Shown here: positions 1-10,500 of the stretch, piece by piece
How the letters are laid out: every line of letters starts with the position of its first letter
How positions within the stretch are numbered: the first letter of the stretch is position 1
Source of the DNA: Symsagittifera roscoffensis
Taxonomy: Eukaryota; Xenacoelomorpha; Acoela; Convolutidae
NCBI RefSeq assembly: GCF_963678635.1
Contig: NC_087067.1
Span: 29,936,403 to 29,974,700 of the forward strand
DNA: 38,298 bases
Reading direction: 5' to 3'
Program-made: the position numbers and the translations under genes
Notes under the pieces: model-generated
What the model was told of the DNA's origin: nothing
Database searches by the model: none
The model's input: the letters and a program-made list of their open reading frames with translations, nothing else

Positions 1-310
1 CATCGAGGTGGGGGGAGCACTATTTCAAAAAAACAGTTTCGAAAATTCTGTCGACTGTTTTTACGCCCACCAAATTGATTTTCCGACCGCTCCCAAATCA
101 CTTAAAAGTCATTATTTTGACCATAAGTTCTGCGACGCGGGCAATTTTTTTTTAAAGTACGTTTTAGCCACTTTTTGGATAACTTTGACCAAAAAACGCG
201 TTTTCTCTCTCCTTCCCCTCCCCCCAATTTATAAGTTGGCTAAAACGTACTTTTATGCTCCGAATGCTCTTCTCAGAAAAATTTTAGAGCTTTTAGCCAA
301 AATTGCCAAT
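1..310 (+). mobile_element. GGCGG-family dispersed element, left end cut by window
   Basis: The order of landmarks matches the other copies in this window: a G-run after CGAG, a GTCGAC followed by a lower-case-like A/T stretch and CGCTCCC-type block, CCACTTTTTGG, and AGAAAAATTTTAG near the end. The closest relative is the minus-strand copy at 21420-21633. The terminal GGCGGATTTAGG would lie just left of the window. The right end is not clear; similarity fades around 310. The frame open from 8 to 349 starts with GTG and follows repeat sequence, so I do not call it a gene. Non-autonomous DNA element is an inference from size and inverted ends of other copies. Confidence 0.55.
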
Positions 311-481
311 AATATTAAATTATTTCCAATTGAGGTCGTTACACAATAAAAAGTAAAATTGAAAGATTTTTTTTCCAGAATAACATCGCTTGAGAGAGCG
401 CCATAAGACTATCAACTAGCCTGTTTTTAATTTCAAGTTAAAATTAGTCCAAATTTCAAACTCCGATAAAACTCTGTTAAA

Positions 482-958
482 TTATTTGACGACCATAAAT
501 TCAGCAGTTCGAAAATCATTATGCTTCGAATTGGTTTCACAAATTTTTGCTGTTGTGGTATACTTTTCAATTCCTGGCTGATTTTTCTTCGCCAAGGTTT
601 TCGTGCAATGTAAAAATTTGACCGAAAAGCGGGATACAAAAGTAGTCAGCTTTTGATAAAAAAATCTGCATAAAAAGCAAAAAGAGTATATGTTTTTGAT
701 TGAAACAGATAACATGCCTGTCGATATAACCGATAACGCTATCGCCAAAATCGATAAAATCGATCCCCATGTAAAACGCTCCTTTTTCAGTTCACTCTGA
801 TTCGGAGTTTTCGTCAAAGTTTTCACATCAGTTGACAAACTCGGGTGGAACTTCTGGTCTCGGTTGTAGGGGGGTGTCTCATAGAGGTAAGTGTCGTAAA
901 TTGAATTTGAAATGGATTTTCGGCCTGGTTCCTTATTGCCGTTTATCATTGTTGACAT
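482..958 (-). other. possible coding exon or exon remnant, one hydrophobic segment
   Basis: The minus strand is open for 158 codons. The first part (about 958-690) looks most protein-like: a polar, Pro/Lys/Ser-rich stretch ending in KKERFTWGS followed by about 20 hydrophobic residues (ILSILAIALSVISTGML), as in the start of a membrane segment. The remainder (690-482) is AT-rich with less convincing composition. On the plus strand the same place also has a plausible exon, with acceptor TTTTTCAG ending near 790 and donor GTAAGT near 889, open in one frame. The two readings compete. No family is recognised. Confidence 0.22.
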
Positions 959-1047
959 TTAAAGTTCTGAAATTTTTAAAAATTTCTCTTTATTTCGAAG
1001 AAAGCGTTCAAATAATTGTCGTCAATAAAATTAAGCAAATTATCTAA

Positions 1048-1832
1048 ATCAAAATGGTAACGATGCTAGTAAATTATTGCCTGTGGATTTAAGAATTGAA
1101 GCATAAATAAGATAAATTGATCTCAAAGTTTTGAAAATTTTTGTGCAGCGCAATGTTATACGAACTTTTTACCTAATAAAATTTTGTATAAATAATTTAA
1201 CTCAAATAACCTCGAGACAATTATAGAACCATTTATTTGGTTGGGTCATTCGAGCATTTGGTGTAAATCAGTTTAAGCTTGTCTTAACCAATAATAAATT
1301 CGGGTACTGAATCTTAAAGCTTAAACCATGGGTAGTGTCGCTTGTCTGCTTTGGGTAATTAAGTTTCTCAAAAATAAAAGAGCCTGAAGTTTCCTCAGTT
1401 GTTGTTTCGCTTTTAATCTCCGTTTTATCTCACTTTAAGTGGCTTAGAATAACAAAACTTATAAAGGGAAATATTAAACAAATCAAGATTAAAATATTTT
1501 TGGGAAGGCCCAACTTTGCAAGAGTTGTCTTAGCTTTGGGCTAACAATCAAGTATTTTACGAATATACGGCTTTATCAACCTGTTACGTCAAAAAGGCAA
1601 ACAGAGACAATTTCTCTTCGAGCTTAGCCGAAGGAAGGAATAATTTAGCGATTTATTGTTGAATAAGCGTTTCAGTTATTGAGAATAAATAACAGGAAAA
1701 AAACGATAACAATCATTTTAACCTTTTTTTGAAATTTCATTTTAAAGCGTAGTGTAATTTTCTGCTAATTAGCATGTCTGCAGTTTTGTTCACGTCTTTA
1801 AAATTAGATATTTTGAGTTCAAATTCAGAATT
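1048..1832. other. non-coding stretch, nothing recognised
   Basis: AT-rich sequence without a coding frame, structural RNA or repeat shared with the rest of the window. It is the unduplicated left flank of the tandem GALNT units. Confidence 0.5.
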
Positions 1833-2176
1833 AGAATTATTTTGAAGATATCCGGATTAATGTCTTGCTGCGAAGGGATCAGTAGCCAGATATTTCACTG
1901 ATGGCTTCAAAATTTAATAAAAGCCCGATTTTACAAGCTCAGCAGTGAAAATACGTCAATTTAAATTTGTTAATTTTCAAATTGACCTTCAGAAAACCTG
2001 CTAAATTGTCATAAATCGATTGAAGTTAGGCGTAATTTTTTATGGTAACAAAATTGACGTTGCATACTTTCAACTAGAACAAATTTGAGTCTAGTTTTGA
2101 AGCTTTGAAGAAAATTAGAGGCAAAATTAGGAAGAAAAACGAGTCTAACCATTGACTTGCAGATAATTTCTGATCC

Positions 2177-2199
2177 ACACGTACAGTGTTTATACGTGT
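2177..2199. other. 7-bp inverted repeat ACACGTA/TACGTGT
   Basis: ACACGTA and TACGTGT flank a 9-base loop. The same hairpin recurs unchanged at 5478-5500 and 8405-8427. Its conservation is explained by the recent duplication, so no function is implied. Confidence 0.4.
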
Positions 2200-3393
2200 C
2201 CGATACTTGTTTTGATTCCCAGAAGACCAGAAAAAAGGGAAGGCGAAATCGAAATTAGACAGCTACTTTTTTTAAACGAAGTCACAGTCAAATTGATATA
2301 ATTTAATTATCAATGCTGGTCGCATTTTCTGTATTTTCAGCTCAAAGCCAAAAATATTTGCCCCCAACTAGCTTGTTAATTGGTCTTCACTCAAATTCCA
2401 TTGCTAAATACTCGGTCAAATTGAAACCTAGGGATGAACCGAGAATTACATCACAAAATACTCGATCAAATTGAAATCTGAAAGTGATTAGTAAAACAAC
2501 GACAAGCACAGTGGTGTACTCAGGGTTTTTTATGGCGTTTGCAGTTTTTTGCAAAGCTGTGTCTTTCTTTTTATAGTTCAGGGGTGGGTTAGTTTTTTTG
2601 GTGCAAAGATGCTTACAAAATTTGTTTATGTTATTGCCGGCAATAAGAGTGATATAGAATAAAGTATAAATGCAACCGGAAAAAATATCCTTTGAAAAAA
2701 TATAACGACCGGAATTGAATGAAGGGGTGGTCTCACTGTGTTATTAGGGGTTATCAAATTATGATACCATCAACAAAAGTTGGAATATCCGATGGACTTC
2801 AATTTGAGAATTCGGTCAGGCAAAAATTTTTTATCTCAAATAAATAGTGCAGAAAAAATTGCACTGGGTTCAGTTTTCTTGGATCAAAGCGTCAAAACAT
2901 AATGCAAATGAGTTGTTTCTTAACCAGATCATTCAGCTTTTAGTTTTTGTATCATGCAAAATTCAACTACGTGAAGATCGTGTTCATTCACACATAAAAA
3001 CGCTTTGTTCATGTTTTTTCCTCACAGTTTGAACTGCAATCTGCATAAATGAAATAACCACTTTTACCACAATCGTTTGTTGAAAAAATTCTTATTAAAA
3101 ATTAACAAACTCTGGAAGCTCAACTCCGGAACACAATTTAAGTAGAATAAGACAAAAAAAACACCATTACAATTTTACAAAATATTTTAAAAGCAGCTTT
3201 GTGTATGATTTTTAATACCTGTTGTATTCAATATATTCGGAAATTATAATGTTTTCTTGAAAAATAGGTTTATTTGCCTAATTTTTGCAAAGCTTAATGA
3301 TGTGTTTTGAGTTAGTTCTTACATATTCAGTTCTAATATATATTTTTTGAATTTATATAGAAAATTAATATTTAGTACTGATTTTCAAAAGAA

Positions 3394-4539
3394 ATGAGGT
3401 TTTCATTAACCAGAATACTTTATATAGTCGCAGTTTCACTTATCGGCCTGCTTCTTTTCAATCAAATTCAAAAACTTTCCTTCGTGCAAAATTATAGAAA
3501 GCAAAATGGCCATAGTCGAAATCATCGTCGAGAAGATCAAGAGAAGATAGAAAAAACGGAACCATTTGTTAAACCTCAAATCATCAGCAATCAATCAGTG
3601 ATTTCTTCTAGAATATTTGAGCTGCCATATGGTGTTAAGATAACAAGAACAGCTTTGAAAAATCCTGGGAATTATCGCAGTTGGGAAAACGCCCAGAAAA
3701 ATCTGGAACCTTTAAGAGAAAAAAAACCGGGTGAGAATGGGGAAAAAGTTGACCTCAACTCCGAAGAAGAACTTCTCAACCAGCAAACTTCTGGTAAGTT
3801 TGGGTACTCTAAAGTCAGAAGTGATAAAATTGCACTTGACCGGACTATTCCAGACACACGACCGTCTTCATGTAAAACGAAACAATATCACGAAAGTTTA
3901 CCTCAGGCATCGATTATTATTACTTTTCACAACGAGGCAAAATCAGTACTTTTGAGGACAGCGACAAGTATTGTAAGCCGATCGCCAGAAAAGCTTCTGA
4001 AGGAGATGATTTTTGTCGACGACCTAAGTGATTACCCGGAAATAAATGGGTCCGATTTCGAGAATGAGTTAGCCATGATAAGCCCGAAAATCAAATTATT
4101 TAGAAGTTCCAAAAGAATAGCAAATATCCAAGGTCAAATTTTGGGTTCTAGAAAAGCGACTGGCGAAGTTTTGGTTTTCATGGACAGTCATGTTGAAGTC
4201 GGTATAAATTGGTTACCACCTCTTTTAGATCCAATTGCTTTGAATTTTCGCGCAGTTGTTCAACCTACACATGAAATTATAAGCGAGCACAATTTTGGGT
4301 ATCGACCGGTTGACAATAATGACCTTCAAAGAGGCTCTTTCGACTGGTTCATGACTTATAAAAAGATTCCAATTCCTGAAATTGAAGCAGCTAAGAGAAA
4401 GAGTCAGTCTGATGTTTTCTTCACACCTGTTTTGTTTGGAGGTGTGTTTGCCATTCATGCTGATTGGTGGAGAAAATTAAAAGGATTCGATCCTTTTCTC
4501 GACATTTGGAGTGGAGAGCAGTTTGAAATGTCATTCAAG
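3394..4539 (+). CDS. GALNT exon 1 (intact copy): anchor, stem and GT-A domain
   Basis: This is 382 codons from the ATG at 3394. It is preceded by AAAAGAA and by possible splice acceptors (ATATAG, TTTAG), so a 5' non-coding exon is possible. Visible motifs: RILYIVAVSLIGLLLF anchor; SCKTKQY (C160); FHNEA (178-182), the usual HNE segment; VDD (208-210); DSH (264-266), the canonical DxH metal motif; TPVLFGG (344-350) where most relatives have TPxMAGG; DIWSGEQFE (370-378) where the family has DIWGGENLE. The family's RxGLIRA segment is replaced by KRIANIQGQ (240-248). NxS sequons occur at N66 and N218. The donor is AAG|GTTAGC; reading through it adds only Val-Ser and a stop. Confidence 0.88.
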
Positions 4540-7500
4540 GTTAGCTAATAGATGCTACTGAAAACACATTATAAAATATAAATGAAAAGAAAAAATAAAT
4601 ATATAGATTGTGAGTTTCAGATATTTTTATTCAAAATGAAGTCAAATTTATTTGAAGGTTTTGGGCTGAGGCTAGGATATTTTGACCCAACCTAGAAAAT
4701 GGACAGAATTGTACGTATTAATGATTTTTTTTTGCAATTTTCAAGAGGTAAAAGCAGAATTATCGTATTTTTAAAAAAAAAACTTTTGTATAATTTTTTT
4801 TGTAAAACTGATTGTTTGTCAGCCAAAAATAACTCTTATAAACACCAAAAAGTCTATGCTTATGCTCAGTGGCCAGCTACTTGTATTTTCTAGTATAATT
4901 ATTATTGAAAGCCCAAACGAACTATCCAGTACTGACAAACTTGAGATTAAATTTGATTTTTATAGATTTTAAAATAGATAAAATACTGTATATGAATTGA
5001 TTAACGATAGGCATTTTAAGTACGTAAATCAATTTGAAATGGATGAAATTGATTTTTACTATCTTTTTTTTCAAATTATTTTTCATATATCTTTTTCACG
5101 ATTTCAGTCATCAAATAACATATTATAACACTAAAAAGTACAATTTAGAAAAGCTCATTTTGATGAGAATTATTTTGAAGATATCCGGATTAATGTCTTG
5201 CTGCGAAGGGATCAGTAGCCAGATATTTCACTGATGGCTTCAAAATTTAATAAAAGCCCAATTTTACAAAGTCAGCAGTGAAAATACGTCAATTTAAAGT
5301 TGTTAATTTTCAAATTGACCTTCAGAAAACCTGCTAAATTGTCATAAATCGATTGAAGTTAGGCGTAATTTTTTATGGTTACAAAATTGACGTTGCATAC
5401 TTTCAACTAGAACAAATTGGAGTCTGGTTTTGAAGCTTTGAAGAAAATTAGAGGCAAAATTAGATAACTTCTGATCCACACGTACAGTGTTTATACGTGT
5501 CCGATACTTGTTTTGATTCCCAGAAGACCAGAAAAAAGGGAATGCGAAATCGAAATTAGACAGCTACTTTTCTTAAACGAAGTCATAGTCAAATTGATAT
5601 AATTTAATTATCAATGCTGGTCGCATTTTCTGTATTTTCAGCTCAAAGCCAAAAATATTTGCCCCCAACTAGCTTGTTAATTGGTCTTCACTCAAATTAC
5701 ATTGCTAAATACTCGGTCAAATTGAAACCTGGGGATGAACCGAGAATTACATCACAAAATACTCGATCAAATTGAAATCTGAAAGTGATTAGTAAAACAA
5801 CGAGAAGCACAGTGGTGTACTCAGGGTTTTTTATGGCGTTTGCAGTATTTTTTTTTTGCAAAGCTGTGTCTTTCGTTTTATAGTTCAGGGGTGGGTTAGT
5901 TTTTTTGGTGCAAAGTTGCTTACAAAATTTGTTTATATTATTGCCGGCAATAAGAGTGATGTAGAATAAAGTATAAATGCAACCGGAAAAAATATCCTTT
6001 GAAAAAATATAACGACCGGAATTGAATGAAGGGGTGGTCTCACTGTGTTATTAGGGGTTATCAAATTATGATACCATCAACAAAAGTTGGAATATCCGAT
6101 GGACTTCAATTTGAGAATTCGGTCAGGCAAAAATTTTTTATCTCAAATAAATAGTGCAGAAAAAATTGCACTGGGTTCAGTTTTCTTGGATCAAAGCGTC
6201 AAAACATAATGCAAATGAGTTGTTTCTTAACCAGATCATTCAGCTTTTAGTTTTTGTATCATGCAAAATTCAACTACGTGAAGATCGTGTTCATTCACAC
6301 ATAAAAACGCTTTGTTCATGTTTTTTCCTCACAGTTTGAACTGCAATCTGCATAAATGAAATAACCACTTTTACCACAATCGTTTGTTGAAAAAATTCTT
6401 ATTAAAAATTAACAAACTCTGGAAGCTCAACTCCGGAACACAATTTAAGTAGAATAAGACAAAAAAAACACCATTACAATTTTACAAAATATTTTAAAAG
6501 CAGCTTTGTGTATGATTTTTAATACCTGTTGTATTCAATATATTCGGAAATTATAATGTTTTCTTGAAAAATAGGTTTATTTGCCTAATTTTTGCAAAGC
6601 TTAATGATGTGTTTTGAGTTAGTTCTTACATATTCAGTTCTAATATATATTTTTTGAATTTATATAGAAAATTAATATTTAGTACTGATTTTCAAAAGAA
6701 ATGAGGTTTTCATTAACCAGAATACTTTATATAGTCGCAGTTTCACCTATCAACCCTGCTTTTTTTCAATAAAATTCGAAAACTTTCCTTCGTGCAAAAT
6801 TATAGAAAGCAAAATGACCATAGTCGAAATCATCGTCGAGAAGATCAAGAGAAGATAGAAAAAACGGAACCATTTGTTAAGCCTCAAATCATCAACAGTC
6901 AATCAGTGAGTTTTTCTAGAATATTTGAGCTGCCATATGGTGTTAAGATAACAAGAACAGCTTTGAAAAATCCTGGGAATTATCGCAGTGTCCGATTTCG
7001 AGAATGAGTTAGCCATGATAAGCCCGAAAATCAAATTATTTAGAAGTTCCAAAAGAATAGCAAATATCCAAGGTCAAATTTTGGGTTCTAGAAAAGCGAC
7101 TGGCGAAGTTTTGGTTTTCATGGACAGTCATGTTGAAGTCGGTATAAATTGGTTACCACCTCTTTTAGATCCAATTGCTTTGAATTTTCGCGCAGTTGTT
7201 CAACCTACACATGAAATTATAAGCGAGCACAATTTTGGGTATCGACCGGTTGACAATAATGACCTTCAAAGAGGCTCTTTCGACTGGTTCATGACTTATA
7301 AAAGGATTCCAATTCCTGAAATTGAAGCAGCTAAGAGAAAGAGTCAGTCTGATGTTTTCTTCACACCTGTTTTGTTTGGAGGTGTGTTTGCCATTCATGC
7401 TGATTGGTGGAAAAAATTAAAAGGATTCGATCCTTTTCTCGACATTTGGAGTGGAGAGCAGTTTGAAATGTCATTCAAGGTTAGCTAATAGATGCTACTG

Positions 7501-10500
7501 AAAACTCATTATAAAATATAAATGAAAAGAAAAAATAAATATATAGATTGTGAGTTTCAGATATTTTTATTCAAAATGAAGTCAAATTTATTTGAAGGTT
7601 TTGGGCTGAGGCTAGGATATTTTGACCCAACCTAGAAAATGGACAGAATTGTACGTATTAATGATTTTTTTTTGCAATTTTCAAGAGGTAAAAGCAGAAT
7701 TATCGTATTTTTAAAAAAAAAACTTTTGTATAATTTTTTTTGTAAAATTGATTGTTTGTCAGCCAAAAATAACTCTTATAAACACCAAAAAATCTATGCT
7801 TATGCTCAGTGGCCAGCTACTTGTATTTTCTAGTATAATTATTATTGAAAGCCCAAACGAACTATCCAGTACTGACAAACTTGAGATTAAATTTGATTTT
7901 TATAGATTTTAAAATAGATAAAATACTGTATATGAATTGATTAACGATAGGCATTTTAAGTACGTAAATCAATTTGAAATGGATGAAATTGATTTTTACT
8001 ATCTTTTTTTCAAAATATTTTTCATATATCTTTTTCACTATTTCAGTCATCAAATAACATATTATAACACTAAAAAGTACAATTTAGAAAAGCTCATTTT
8101 GATGAGAATTATTTTGAAGATATCCGGATTAATGTCTTGCTGCGAAGGGATATTTCACTGATGGCTTCAAAATTTAATAAAAGCCCAATTTTACAAAGTC
8201 AGCAGTGAAAATACGTCAATTTAAAGTTGTTAATTTTCAAATTGACCTTCAGAAAACCTGCTAAATTGTCATAAATCGATTGAAGTTAGGCGTAATTTTT
8301 TATGGTTACAAAATTGACGTTGCATACTTTCAACTAGAACAAATTGGAGTCTGGTTTTGAAGCTTTGAAGAAAATTAGAGGCAAAATTAGATAACTTCTG
8401 ATCCACACGTACAGTGTTTATACGTGTCCGATACTTGTTTTGATTCCCAGAAGACCAGAAAAAAGGGAATGCGAAATCGAAATTAGACAGCTACTTTTCT
8501 TAAACGAAGTCATAGTCAAATTGATATAATTTAATTATCAATGCTGGTCGCATTTTCTGTATTTTCAGCTCAAAGCCAAAAATATTTGCCCCCAACTAGC
8601 TTGTTAATTGGTCTTCACTCAAATTACATTGCTAAATACTCGGTCAAATTGAAACCTGGGGATGAACCGAGAATTACATCACAAAATACTCGATCAAATT
8701 GAAATCTGAAAGTGATTAGTAAAACAACGAGAAGCACAGTGTGTACTCAGGGTTTTTTATGGCGTTTGCAGTATTTTTTTTTGCAAAGCTGTGTCTTTTG
8801 TTTTATAGTTCAGGGGTGGGTTAGTTTTTTTGGTGCAAAGTTGCTTACAAAATTTGTTTATATTATTGCCGGCAATAAGAGTGATGTAGAATAAAGTATA
8901 AATGCAACCGGAAAAATATCCTTTGAAAAAATATAACGACCGGAATTGAACGAAGGGGTGGTCTCACTGTGTTATCAGGGGTTATCAAATTATGATACCA
9001 TCAACAAAAGTTGGAGTTTCCGATGGACTTCAATTTGAGAATTCGGTCAGGCAAAAATTTTTTATCTCAAATAAATAGTGCAGAAAAAATTGCACTGGGT
9101 TCAGTTTTCTTGGATCAAAGCGTCAAAACATAATGCAAATGAGTTGTTTCTTAACCAGATCATTCAGCTTTTAGTTTTTGTATCATGCAAAATTCAACTA
9201 CGTGAAGATCGTGTTCATTCACACATAAAAACGCTTTGTTCATGTTTTTTCCTCACAGTTTGAACTGCAATCTGCATAAATGAAATAACCACTTTTACCA
9301 CAATCGTTTGTTGAAAAAATTTTTATTAAAAATTAACAAACTCTGGAAGCTCAACTCCGGAACACAATTTAAGTAGAATAAGACAAAAAAAACACCATTA
9401 CAATTTTACAAAATATTTTAAAAGCAGCTTTGTGTATGATTTTTAATACCTGTTGTATTCAATATATTCGGAAATTATAATGTTTTCTTGAAAAATAGGT
9501 TTATTTGCCTAATTTTTGCAAAACTTAATGATGTGTTTTGAGTTAGTTCTTACATATTCAGTTCTAATATATATTTTTTGAATTTATATAGAAAATTAAT
9601 ATTTAGTACTGATTTTCAAAAGAAATGAGGTTTTCATTAACCAGAATACTTTATATAGTCGCAGTTTCACCTATCAACCCTGCTTTTTTTCAATAAAATT
9701 CGAAAACTTTCCTTCGTGCAAAATTATAGAAAGCAAAATGGCCATAGTCGAAATCATCGTCGAGAAGATCAAGAGAAGATAGAAAAAACGGAACCATTTG
9801 TTAAGCCTCAAATCATCAACAGTCAATCAGTGAGTTTTTCTAGAATATTTGAGCTGCCATATGGTGTTAAGATAACAAGAACAGCTTTGAAAAATCCTGG
9901 GAATTATCGCAGTTGGGAAAACGTCCAGAAAAATCTGGAACCTTTAAGAGAAAAAAAACCGGGTGAGAATGGGGAAAAAGTTGACCTCAACTCCGAAGAA
10001 GAACTTCTCAACCAGCAAACTTCTGGTAAGTTTGGGTACTCGAAAGTCAGAAGTGATAAGATTGCACTTGGCCGGACTATTCCAGACACACGACCGTCTT
10101 CATGTAAAACGAAACAATATCACGAAAGTTTACCTCAGGCATCGATTATTATTACTTTTCACAACGAGGCAAAATCAGTACTTTTGAGGACAGCGACAAG
10201 TTTTGTAAACCGATCGCCAGAAAAGCTTCTGAAGGAAATGATTTTTGTCGACGACCTAAGTGATTACCCGGAAATAAATAGGTCCGATTTCGAGAATGAG
10301 TTAGCCATGATAAGCCCGAAAATCAAATTATTTAGAAGTTCCAAAAGAATAGCAAATATCCAAGGTCAAATTTTGGGTTCTAGAAAAGCGACTGGCGAAG
10401 TTTTGGTTTTCATGGACAGTCATGTTGAAGTCGGTATAAATTGGTTACCACCTCTTTTAGATCCAATTGCTTTGAATTTTCGCGCAGTTGTTCAACCTAC

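Larger units (their letters stand above)
1833..5165 (+). repeat. tandem unit 1 of 3 carrying GALNT exon 1
   Basis: The unit begins at AGAATTATTTTGAAGATATC and the same start recurs at 5166 and 8105, giving periods of 3333 and 2939 bp. It contains about 1.5 kb of upstream sequence, the catalytic exon and about 0.6 kb of following intron. Unit 1 has a roughly 32-bp stretch near 2128-2160 that units 2 and 3 both lack. By eye the units differ at only a few per cent of positions, so the duplication looks recent. Confidence 0.93.

Noticed and set aside
8-349. 113-residue frame at the left edge
   Set aside because: It starts with GTG and follows a dispersed repeat element; there is no protein family signature.
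2847-9263. 61-residue frame repeated identically at 2847-3032, 6154-6339 and 9078-9263
   Set aside because: It begins at GTG, not ATG, in the 5' flank of each unit. Its identity is explained by the recent tandem duplication, and it has no recognisable domain.
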